A stretch of DNA of 64,000 nucleotides from Codonopsis lanceolata (Eukaryota > Streptophyta > Magnoliopsida > Asterales > Campanulaceae): positions 60,801,596 to 60,865,595 of the forward strand of contig CM028382.1 in NCBI GenBank assembly GCA_013146195.2. The letters run 5' to 3'. A program made the position numbers and the translations under genes. This document shows, in pieces, positions 32,958-44,900 of the stretch. Every line of letters starts with the position of its first letter. Position 1 is the stretch's first letter. The notes beneath the pieces were generated by a model. It made no database searches. It was given only the letters and a program-made list of their open reading frames with translations, and was not told where the DNA came from.

Positions 32958-35900
32958 CTGCACAAATTTGCAGAATAGATGTTACAGAAAGAACCAACTA
33001 ATAAATGAAAATGAAAGAAAGCATCCATCTATACACACACACACACACACTTATCATATAAAAATCATCTCAATGGATTATGATCATCGCGAGTGAATAT
33101 GGATCATGAAGTCAAACAGACTGTTTTTTTAAAAAACCTTTTTTAAAAGTTAAATAACTTGCTAATGATTGAATCTAAGACCTCTATATGTCAAGGTGCA
33201 AGATCATCAACAACACACAGCAAGGAGATAATTTGTGAACTGAAAATAAAAGTTGCTTAGCTCCCAAAATAAATCAGAGGACCAATATTATAGAAGAGTT
33301 GACAAAGAGAAACATAAAACACAAGTACATTTGTCCTTTACCAAAAAGAAAACATCCACCCGTACACATCTAATTTTGTGAATGATTAACAAATACTTCA
33401 AGTCCAGGCTGTGTGTGTGTGACCACTTGTTGGTATAGGGATTGGATCCAAGGACCTCAAGGTCTTTAACTGAGTGCCCTTGCCATCTCTCCCACCCCTA
33501 TAACCTGGTTTATCCACTTAAATTTTCTGAAAATAAAATGCTTGAATATACAATTGCTAGTTCTGTTTCATGAGAATCCAAGATAAATTTCTGACACTTA
33601 AGACTCTAGACTCTAATTTTAGTTTTATATACATACTTCCAATAGAAAGAAATTATTGCAAGACAAGTAACAAAACCCTAATTTTAAAGTGAACCCAACT
33701 TGAGAAATCTCTAGAAAACCTCATAAAGTCTAACAACTACCTTGAAAATTGATCCCTATATCTTCTTCATTTGCAACCTGATCGAAAATCTATAATACTT
33801 TTCTCTCAACTCATTCATTAAAATTTAGATATATAGATACCCTAATTTTAAAGTTAAGATACTTTCCTGTGTCTCTCATAATTGTCAAAGGCGAGTGCCT
33901 TTGGCGCCTCAGGCGAGAGTGTAGCGCCTCATGTGTCCTAGGCGAGTTGATGTGCAAGAGGCGCTGAAAAGGCGATGCCTTTGGCGCCTTTTTGAAAGTC
34001 GAGAGGTGGTAAAAAGGTGTGAAAGTCACTCACTTAATTTTTATTTTTATTTTTAATTTCTGTAGGACCAAACGACATTGTTTCAGTCTAAGTATAAATA
34101 TAAGAATAAAGCCCTAAATTTCCTAAATCAGACAACGTAAACAGTCAAGCCCTAAATTATCGATTTCGCATGCGACACTGCAATGTCAAGGCTGGGATTC
34201 AACTTCGACTTTGACACTGCGACATCAAGGCTGGGCTTCAAAGTCAATTGCAAGTCTGCAAGGCTTCCTTCTTCGCAAGTAAGCTCTCATTCTGTGAAAC
34301 CCTCTGACTTCTAACTTTGAAGTCGACAGCAAGTAACCCTTCGAATTTATTTTTTTTTTTTAATTACTCTGTAGTTCAAAGTCTACTGCCAATATTCAGT
34401 TTTCGACTTCTTTTTTTTTTTAAGTTCGACTTCAAAAAAAAAATCTTAATTAAATACTCTGAAGTTCTGTACTTTTTTTAACTTAATTTTTTTTTCTATT
34501 TTTGAAACAAATTTAATCTGTCTAGTTACTTTCATTACTCTGTTTTATTTTTTTCAACTATATATTTACGAGTTATTCTTAGTTCTTCCTACACAGTACA
34601 CTACTTGAGAAGTTGAGCTACTTGTTCAGTCTTTTTCCTTTTGATTACAGTGCCCTCAACGAGTATTATTGGTCGAACGGATCCAGCTTGGAAGTTTGTG
34701 AAATTGGAAGCCAAAAACACCAATGGTACAACTTGTATCTTTTCTGACCACAAATACTTTGGAGATATTTGTAGGGAAAAACAACATATTGTTAGAGGAT
34801 TTAAAAATGTTAAGGGTTGTGATCGAGTGCCGACAAAGGTGAAGGATGAAATAAGCAATTACATGGGGGTGAAAAAAAGCGAAAGAGCAATTAATTCTAG
34901 AGAGAGAAGCTGACTATAGAAGTGGTGACGATAATGAAATTAGGGATGAAAGTGAAGAGGTTGAGTCAAGGGCACAGCTAAACAATAAAGGGCCAATGGA
35001 TTTATTTGTTAATCGTAGCGGGAAACCAACCACAAAAAATATAAAACAACAAAAAGATCAAAATGTGAAGGCGTTGAAAGAGTTGAGGACTCGAGCATGT
35101 TCGGCTATTACTAGATGGATGTATGATGCCGGGTTGCTTTTAGTGTTGTGATGCATGATAGTTTTCAAGAGATGATTGATGTAATCACAAAACATGGTCC
35201 GGGGACAAAGGGTCCAAGTTACCATGAGGTGAGAGTTCCTTTTCTCAAGAAAGCGAAGGATAAGGTTAACAAATCCATGGAGGACCACAAAAAGAAATGG
35301 AGTCAACAAGGTTGCTCCATTATGTTGGATGGGTGGAAAGACAAGAGAGAACGAACATTGGTGAATTTCCTTGTCAATTGTCCCAAAAGAGTATGTTTGT
35401 GGAATCGGTTGATGCTTTCGATTATAGCAAGACTGGGGAGAAGTTCTGTGTACTAGTTAGTAGTTTTGTGGAGAAAATTGGGCCAGGAAATATGGTTCAA
35501 GAGGAGGAAGAAGAAGAATTTGAGCCAAGTAATACCATGATTGTAGATAATGAGGATGATGATGAGGATTGTTAGCTTGTTCAGGGTTGTTACTTATTAA
35601 ATTTCATGACTTTAGTTCTCTTTTGATTTCCATGACTTTATTTTCATTTGCTTTTAAAACTATTTATTTTCTTGTTTGAATTTTTAGTTAAGTTATCTAA
35701 TGCATTGGAATTTCAACTATGAATGATGAAATTTGTGTTATTGATAATATGTTAGAACTAGTTTCATGTATTATGCTCACTTATAACATGTTTTGTTGAG
35801 ATTTGTTAAGTTATATATATTTTATATATTTTTCCTTAGTATTGTTTCCGTGAGCGCCTTTTGGGCGCCCTTTTAGGGCCTTGCCTCTCGCCTCAAATAT

Positions 35901-38900
35901 GGACCTCTCACCCACCTCTCGCCTTTTGCCTTTGACAACTATGTTGTCTCTTCTTAGTCAAGAAATGTTGAAATGCTAAATCAAAATGCTTTTATCTACA
36001 TTCTAATGTCAGCAGTAGAAGATGAGAAGATTTTAAGCAAAAATAGTTTGCCCATGAGAGAAAGAGACCTGTGTAAATATATGCCCAGTGGCTGCTAAAA
36101 GTGGAAGCAGAACAAAGCATGCTGCCAGGACTGAAGTTATGCCAGCTGCAGTACCTTCAACTGTTTTCTCTAGCAAAAGGAAAGATTTTGTAAACGTAAG
36201 AGAACAAGGAAAACATGAGCGTCTAACAGAAGCAATGATACTCACTGCCTGTTTTACTCCAGCGAGAACTCCATACTTGTGGCCAACCATTGATGCCTGG
36301 AAAAGGCAAATGATCACACATTAGGCTTCCAACATGAAAATGGAAAAAATGTTAGAAACTTGTTATCCATAACAATCTGATTTTTATCATCATCTTGCAT
36401 ATTTCTGTCTGGCTCCTAAGATGCAAAATATAAGCAGATATAATTTCCACTTATAATACTTCAGCCTTCCCTCAAAATAAAAAATAACCCATTTGACAAA
36501 TAAATAAATGGAAAAATAAGGAAAAACAAAAACAAAAAAGAAGATAAGTTATGTAAGTTCCCTTCAATAAGCAAGTTGTTGGTAATGGAATTTCTACAAC
36601 TATGTAGCACAGCACCCACTAAGAAAACCAATTACCAAAATAAATTTGAAAAACAGGGATAATCTGTTGTTAAGCTTTATGAGTAACATCTAAAACTCTA
36701 AGGTAAGAAATGAAGGCACTTGGCAACTAGCATTCTCACCATTGTATCTCCAATTCCAAGGCTCAAAATTCCAGCAAAAGGAGCTAATGGACGGTCATTG
36801 AATCCAGACGACATCCAGATAGGTAGTGCACATCCCAACAAGAGTGAAAAATGGCTGCAGAGTGATAATATAGATATGGTAAGCAACTGCTTCCTGTTCA
36901 CAAGGAGATATCTGCTACATCCACCTATAAACCAAAAGTGCACGAACATGACATACCTAACAATAAGAAGATCGGAGTCACGATGATCAGTAAAGGCATT
37001 CATAAATTGATGCACAAGTGTTCCCAAAGGCCAAATTCTCCATACCTGCCTAACAAGAAAGGTTAAGCAAACCAAAACACACATGTGAAAACACACAGCT
37101 TCTGCATTTGACTGTCCTTCACCTTCTAGAAGGATAACAACTACCTCCGTCCCAAAATAAACCCAAAATAAACGATGGTTTAGCCTAAAAAATTTGTCCC
37201 AATATAAATGATGTTATAGGATTTCACGAGAAATTCATCCACATTTTGTCAAAATTGCCCTTATTAATGGAGTACTCTCTAATTAAATGTTATATTGGGA
37301 ATGAAAAAGTAGGATGACTGTAAGAGAGATGTTAAAAGAAAGAGAAAAATAATCATTCAACTTATCAACTACAATTGCACTTAAATAAGGGTAGATAAGT
37401 CTTTTTCTAAGCTTCCTTAGTTTGTATGCAAATCTCTAAAACATCATTTATTTTGGGACGGAGAGAGTACAATGTTTGCAGATTAATATGTTTTCTTGCC
37501 TCGACACCTGTACTGCTAGTAGCATGATACGAAATTCAAGAAGAAAACAGAGTCTTACTATATAAATTGTATGTGAATTGTGAACCTTTAAACATTTGAA
37601 ACACTTCTTATAAAGTGAGAACATATCAGGGTCTTACTTCTTTAAAAGAGTTCTATGTCAAATTTCTAAGTATCTCAACACTAGAAAAGTAAGTCTCAAG
37701 GTTATGAACACTTAAAGGCCATCACCTAGTAACAACTTGCAACGAAAACCAGTCAGCAAAAAGAAGGGAGAGTGACAAAAGTCTTGGACCCAGAAAGCAT
37801 ATATAGAAATAAAGACAAAAGGAAAGTAAACAGAAAAGTGGAAAGCTGCCATATCAACCACACAAGGTCAATAATAAGTTTCTGACCTGAAACTTGATGT
37901 GACTATAGATCTATATGGTGACCCAACGACTAAACAAATCACTTCAAATGGTAATACAAATCTACACCCCAATGGTTAAGACTTCCCTCTTCTCATTATA
38001 TCCCTATCCTAGGTAATTTACAGGCACAGTTCAACAAGATTAACAGTAGCTTCGCGTCTGAAATCCAAAACATGTGCATAGCTATGATTACGGATCCTCC
38101 TTAAATCCGCTAATTATCCATTTATAATTTTACTCAAACCCCAACGACCTCCCATCTTCCTCCTTTACTTGCTAAAACAAATTACGTGTAAATAGGATGC
38201 GCCGCCTGTTTTGATGATCTGATTGAAAACTTTCCCCTGCCTTTTTAACACTTGGACTTCAAGTATATAGCACAATTTGCAGACGCCCTACCCACTACAC
38301 TTATTACACTTTACATTCAACATCCAAGAACATATCAGAATTCCACGAAGAACTTACCCTAATGATTTCCAGCACTAAGAAAGTCGCCAAAGCTGCACCA
38401 AATGCCAAATTGAGAAAATTTGTCTGGAAACAGATAAGATCAAGGAAATATGGATGTGTCAGCTTGGTGAGCAAAAATAAATACTACCAAATCCAAAAGG
38501 ATCTTTTTACCCCCATATCACCTGAAAGAGGAGAGCTGGCAGAAACATTAGAACAGCCATCAGATGGTAGTATTTTCTGAGAAGAATCCTCTCAATCTTA
38601 CTGTTCTTGGATATGTTGTAAAACCTTAGTACTGACGCAAATATAACAGCCACCCAGTAAATACACAATGAGAGCCTTTTGAGGGGTTCAGAGAAAACAA
38701 AATCAAATACCCTGCCAAAGACATAAGATAACAATCAAACAAGTTACCTAACCAAATAATTCCATAATACTATATTAACACAGAATTAAACTTGGACTAT
38801 GACCCAAATTCTTTTCGCAGAAATAGAACCAAAACTGGACAAGCTAACTATTATATGCTTCTCGAGAGATCCCAATAAATTATGCAGAATTTTGAATCCC

Positions 38901-41900
38901 AAATCATCAGGTATTTCACCTGATTCGCTGGCTACTGAGTCCTACATGCAAGTGTGGACACCAGATCAATCAAGTGATAGCCACATCATTTTTTATTCAA
39001 AATTTGGCATTACAGGTGATTAACTATTGTTGTGATTCGGTGGAGTTGGGAAATTCATGTGTATTGTAAGAACTAACGTCGTCATTTTTTGTCATCTAAT
39101 TACTTTAAGAAAAATGGAATAATTGCAAGAAATAAGATCATCATGCTAAAAGCAGTTAAAATGTGACAGCAGAAAAGGTTGGAAAGAATAGTGAAGCAAA
39201 AAAAGGTAAACATGGTATCACAATGGGGGCATTCAGCAGAAGTACTTTCTTAAAGCTTCAAAAGACAAATGCATAAACTTGGAGATACATATCCAAAATA
39301 AGGTATTCATATTAAAATCGAAGAAAATAAGAATAAACGTAATGGACCATCTCTATATAAAACAGAAATCAGAGCAGTTGTTTCATCAAGTTATCAAACT
39401 CTTTATTTATAAAGAAGAAATTAACTTTTGGGGCCCAGGGGTCAAAAAATTTATTGAATTCATATAAGACTCCAATTAATATTCTTTGTTCAGGGAACCA
39501 CCAATGAAAAAGAACTGAAAGGCAAAGAATATACTAAGAGGCATCCAAGTTTACTCACAGGAAGAGAGCTAGCTGCTAGGGTAAAAGCCCTAAAGACTAT
39601 TAAATTCATATAACACACTTCAAATGGCTGCAAAAAACTACATAACAAAAGACCAGCTGGAGTATGATTCGTTTGCAGCCTTAAGTCACATGAACAAGAA
39701 ATTCAAAGTAAAACAAGAAAACTGAGAAATGTCCAGCTTCCTAGTTGTAGATACTAGGGCTTCAAATGTCCACAAATGGGACCATGTTTAATGAAATTAC
39801 ATAGTTCTTTTTCTTTCCTTTTATTTTGTCTTTTTCTTTTTCTTTTTCTATTTTTTTTCTATGCAACGCAGCTGGAAGACTGCATTGCAGTTTTCCCTGC
39901 AACAAAGTACCTTGATTGTTATAAAGTTAAGCTCACTTTTCAAAGTGGATGAAGTGTCTATTAGTTATCTTTGGCTAGATGAAGATAAGCAGTGTTTGGC
40001 GAAAGTAACATGTTCCTAATGCTATGCATGCTTGTCAACCTACACATTCGGATTTGACATAGACAGATCATGAGCTGAATTAAAGCTTTTTGATTCTCAT
40101 TTATAAATACTCCTTTTTCATTTCTCATTGTTGGTTTTTGAGAGTTCCAAATAAGAATTTCCAAAGGCACAACAGCTTTAGTTTTCATAGACTTCAAGGG
40201 ACTTTTTAATCTCTCGCCATCTACCATCTAAGAATCAAGGAAAACCTGACATAGCTATTCCAAGGTCTTACATGTGATTGTAATAGTCTAGCATAGCTGA
40301 ACAGAGGAAATCGGCCGGTAAATTCAAGAACCATTCAAAATGTCCTTTTACATTTCTCAATGTATGTATCAAATATGCATATCCAATTCAGACTCTCTCT
40401 ATGCACAAAAAATAATTTTTTTGTTTTTAATACGTAAATATGAATTAGCAAAGCACCGACGTGGCACATCCCATGTCCACCTAGAAGAATACAAACAAAC
40501 AGTTACAAAGCTTAGTCAAACGAGATACCATCACAGTAGCTTCACATGAACAATTTCAAATGAAAATTAGTGAATCATTGAAGCGATGTAATAGCGATGT
40601 AATCAAGTTAACAGCTGATTTCAGAAGGCCATGCTTGCACAGGGAGATTTTTGCTGCACGTGCAAAAACATGACTTCTCATAATTGCTTTACTGAATCAA
40701 AGTAAACCAACAAGTCTTTGCTAAATCAAGAACCCTTTTACCTCCACATTAAATATAATGATCAAAACAAAATACAGAAATGGAATATATATTAATAATA
40801 GCTTTGCAGTGAAAAAAAAGCCTTAAGGAGCAGTACCATAGAAAGGGATGCACTGGAAAATCTTGAACAAACTGCATCCACAATGGAACAACCGCAAATA
40901 AGATAAATGCCAGAGAAGTATAGAATATAACAGATCTTCCCGTTTCATGGTCTTCTCTAATATCTGCATTTGCCGAACTTGCATTATGTTCCCAAACTCG
41001 AAGAACAAGCTTAAAGAAAATTGGAAAAAGAAGTAGGCCAAGGAGCATGCCCTGCATATAGGGAAAAACATTAAAACCTAAACCATACCCATAATTTTTT
41101 TTGATAAGTCCTCTTTCACAATTTTATTACTTTATCCAAAACACACACAAAATAAAAAATAAAAGATAAAAGAATAAATAAAAGGACAGGTGGAGCAAAG
41201 AAGAGGAGATGAATTGGTCGAAAAGAGTGCCGAATAGAAGGAGAAAGGGAGCGCATAAAAGATTACGGAAGACATAAGAGTTACGAAAAAGCTGCCAAAG
41301 CCGTAATGCTGAATAAAAGAATGAGAGGAAGACAAATAAGAGCTGAAGGGAATCAAAAAGGAAGGAATATAGAAGAAGAAAACCTGCGGAAAATTATTAG
41401 AGATAAACTTTGTTAAACTTGAAGATGTAAAAGAAACTTACAGAAAGACCCCTATTAACAATAAGAAAGCACCCAAATACCAAATTTCAACTCAATCAGA
41501 AGAAGTGGACATGAAAATAGCAATCAATCCTAAAATTAGCCAACAAAAATTTCATATTGACCCTAGACATAGTTATTGTTAGTTCCTAGACAGTTCATCT
41601 CAGAAATCCATATTTGCCTCTTTTTGTGCTAGTGTCCAGCATGAGGGAACCATGTCCACACTGACAACCATACCTGTATGATGATGCTTATTTCACTTCT
41701 TTCGACTCCATAATTTACTGAAATCATCCCTGATGATAGAAAATATTTCTCAATCTGTTCAGATAAGGATAGGGGATCAAAACAATACTCATATAACATG
41801 CTTAGCTACTACAAGAAAACATATACATTGAAGAACCAGAGAACTAACCTTTGCAATTGTACATGAAAACATATCTCCAAAATAAATAATGAGCCCAGCC

Positions 41901-44900
41901 GTTACTAAAAGTGCTTCCCCTAAACAAAAAGACCAAAATGTCAATTATTTATTAGAGGAAAGACGCCGCCGCTTCACTTAAACAGGAAAAATACAGGTGT
42001 AGAACCTCAGAAAAAGATAAAATTTGTGAATGAAATATGCACCCAAGAAAAGAAAAACAAAATCGGCCTAAGTTCCTCAAGGTGAAAGTGATGCAGATTA
42101 GATGCGAGAATTTTTTATTATTATTATTGTTTCTTTTTTTTTTTTTATTTGTGACGATGATAAGATACACAATTGGTGAAGCTCTCCTCCTCTCTGAATT
42201 CCCCCTCCCCTCTTCCCACAAGACTGGAACTTCCTATATGTAATCTTGTGTTCACTGCTTGACAAGCGGTATTTTTGAAAGTGACTAAAGCGATCTTCTA
42301 CAACTAATGGAAGTAAGTGAAACATATTAACTGTACAAACTGGCAGGAAAAAGAGACGGAGAAAAAGTTTCTGGTTGGGCACCACTGTAATAAGTGGTAC
42401 ACTGGTACGTCCCAACTTGAACTATTAGTCCAATCTTTTCTTTCCTCCCTCTTGTTTCTAGTATGGTACAAGGAAAATAAGATGAATCCAAGCCATAATC
42501 ATGATTTTCGAAGAGGGAAGGAAAATGTTAAAACACCAGATTAAAGTCTAATGATATCGCGCTTTCTGTAAAAAACATATTCAATATACAAGGCAGGACA
42601 TTTAGTCTTTAATATTTTCTGTTTCTTTTTTCAAGTTCAACATAAAGTAGCTCACATCACAAGTGAATCAAGTTTAGAAGTCCTAACTTAGAGAGCATAC
42701 CAATAGAAGCACATGCTGGAAAAGTTTGAAGGATATGCTGAATAAATTTCACTGCTGCAAACCCATGACAAAGTAACCAGAACAAAGTTAATGCCGTGTC
42801 CCATCCTGCGAAATGTTACAGAAGAAATCATCAATATTTTCTGGTTCACTATACCCACAAAAACACTTTGGTGTAGTAGCTGACTTTACTACATCTAAGT
42901 CCATTAAAAGCAGTAAAGGGAAATGTAGTCTAGATGCTCACCACCACGTGACTTTGCAACAAAGGATAGGTAGCACACTGCTGCAAACAAGACTATGCAA
43001 CTTATGCTAACCTTTAAGATCCAATTATGCACAGAATTAGTATTGTTGGATCGGCCGTAATAGATGAAGCAGAGGAAAACCAGCACACTGAGGCAGCTTG
43101 CAGACGTGGCCCAATATTGCAACTGCTGGAATTCAAGCTCTACAAAAGGAGATATTAAAGTCAAAAACCTAATACATCTAAAGAGGTCTTGAGAGCATAC
43201 TAACTCGTTGTAATTTGTTATCAAGATTATAAGCACAGCAACACTGGTTCATGTGTGGAACCATATCACGAAGTAGGCGGCCACCGTTGGCCTATGTTAC
43301 TACTATTCTTATTCAAGATGACAGTAAGTGCTAAGTGCCGAACACACGATTGGTCCTGGTACTACGGAATGGAACATCATGCTCACCTAAAACCATGAGC
43401 TCAGAACCTAATTGGTTATGGTACAATACAACAGAATAGAAGTGCATGATTAGCCCTTGCCCAATGCACCATGGCACTAGGGTAAAGAACTAGAAAATAC
43501 ATATTTAATCAGATCTTTGAAAGACGGAGCCCTTTGCCCAAAAAGCCTGTTTATCTCAATAGCAAAGCTACCCAGGTTGGCTAGTACTCTTGGCAACAAG
43601 CGGAAACCCCCTTAGATATTTTTTTAGGACCATGGAGTTTCTTGTCTTGACCACAATGACCACACAAATCTCTTCAGCGTGAATTTATGTCAGTTGAATC
43701 GAGCCATCTGACAGACCTCAAAGCTGATTGGACTCAGTACAATGGCAAGAATCAAGAACATGTGTTGGCTTCCATCCCCTTGTCTTGACCACAATGACCA
43801 CACAAATCTCTTCAGTGTGAATTTATGTCAGTTGAATCGAGCCATCTGACAGACCTCAAAGCTGATTGGACCAGTACCAAGTTGTCCCCTTTTGGAACAT
43901 GTGTTGGCTTCCATAACCCCAAGAGGGACGCATTTAAACCTTATGGGCTATCGGTGATCTTAGTCAAGGCCCAAGGGTGCTCATATCGGCTACATTCACA
44001 ATCCCACTAGGAATCTAACTCAACCTTGAAAGGTATTCTGACTGCTCGGAATACCTTTCTTGTCGTTATGCAAACCCTACAAGAATGTAACATCAGCACA
44101 AGGAGGGATGCCATTCTAGTGAAAGAGTATTGTTCATTTTTCACATATTAAATATCCTTCCCTCCATCAGAAGATTCACTTTTGTACCGCCAGATCATTA
44201 AGGAAAGTGGTTCAGTCACTGTGAGTTAAGCGCTCTTATTTATTGAAGATAACTTCAACTACAAAAAATAATTGTTATGTCCTTTTCAGAAACATTCAAG
44301 AAAACATAAGGGCTAAAAGAACAAGAAGCCAATGTATCAAAGATTTTTACGCATTTAGTAGGCTGTAGATCTAGATATGTTTATTTGAGAAATATATCAG
44401 AGTATCATTCAACAATCTTACTTTTTGAGGATGCCCATAAATGAGCATACGAGATTCATAATTACCCTCGACAATGGCCATTATAATAAATAATCCCTCA
44501 CATCCTAAATAATTGCCAGATTAAGAAAACTAAAACTAATTGACTCATTATAAATATTGGCAAAATATGTTGTTTTCAATAAAGCCCATGTCATGAGGCA
44601 CATTATTGAAGTAGAAAGAAAAAGTAAGGGTACAATGGTAAAAGTGTTTTCTTAAAAACGAAAGTTTGGAAACAAGACAATTTTTTTTGTACGAACGAAA
44701 ACGGAAAACAAGACAGTTATTTAGGAACGGAGGGAGTACATTTTAGTGTATCCAACTTTTTACTCTCATAAGAGGGTAAATTGGAACCTAATGGGAGTTG
44801 TAAGCTTGACCTATAAAACGAGACTCTCCCAAAAGGGAAAGTCAGACTCTTAAGTGAAGGGAGGAAGTACACATTGGGATTTTGACTTTTCAAATAGTGA

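Noticed and set aside
36088..36324. Plus-strand ORF over dolichol kinase exons 12-13
   Set aside because: It is antisense to exons with family-conserved protein sequence and consensus splice sites.
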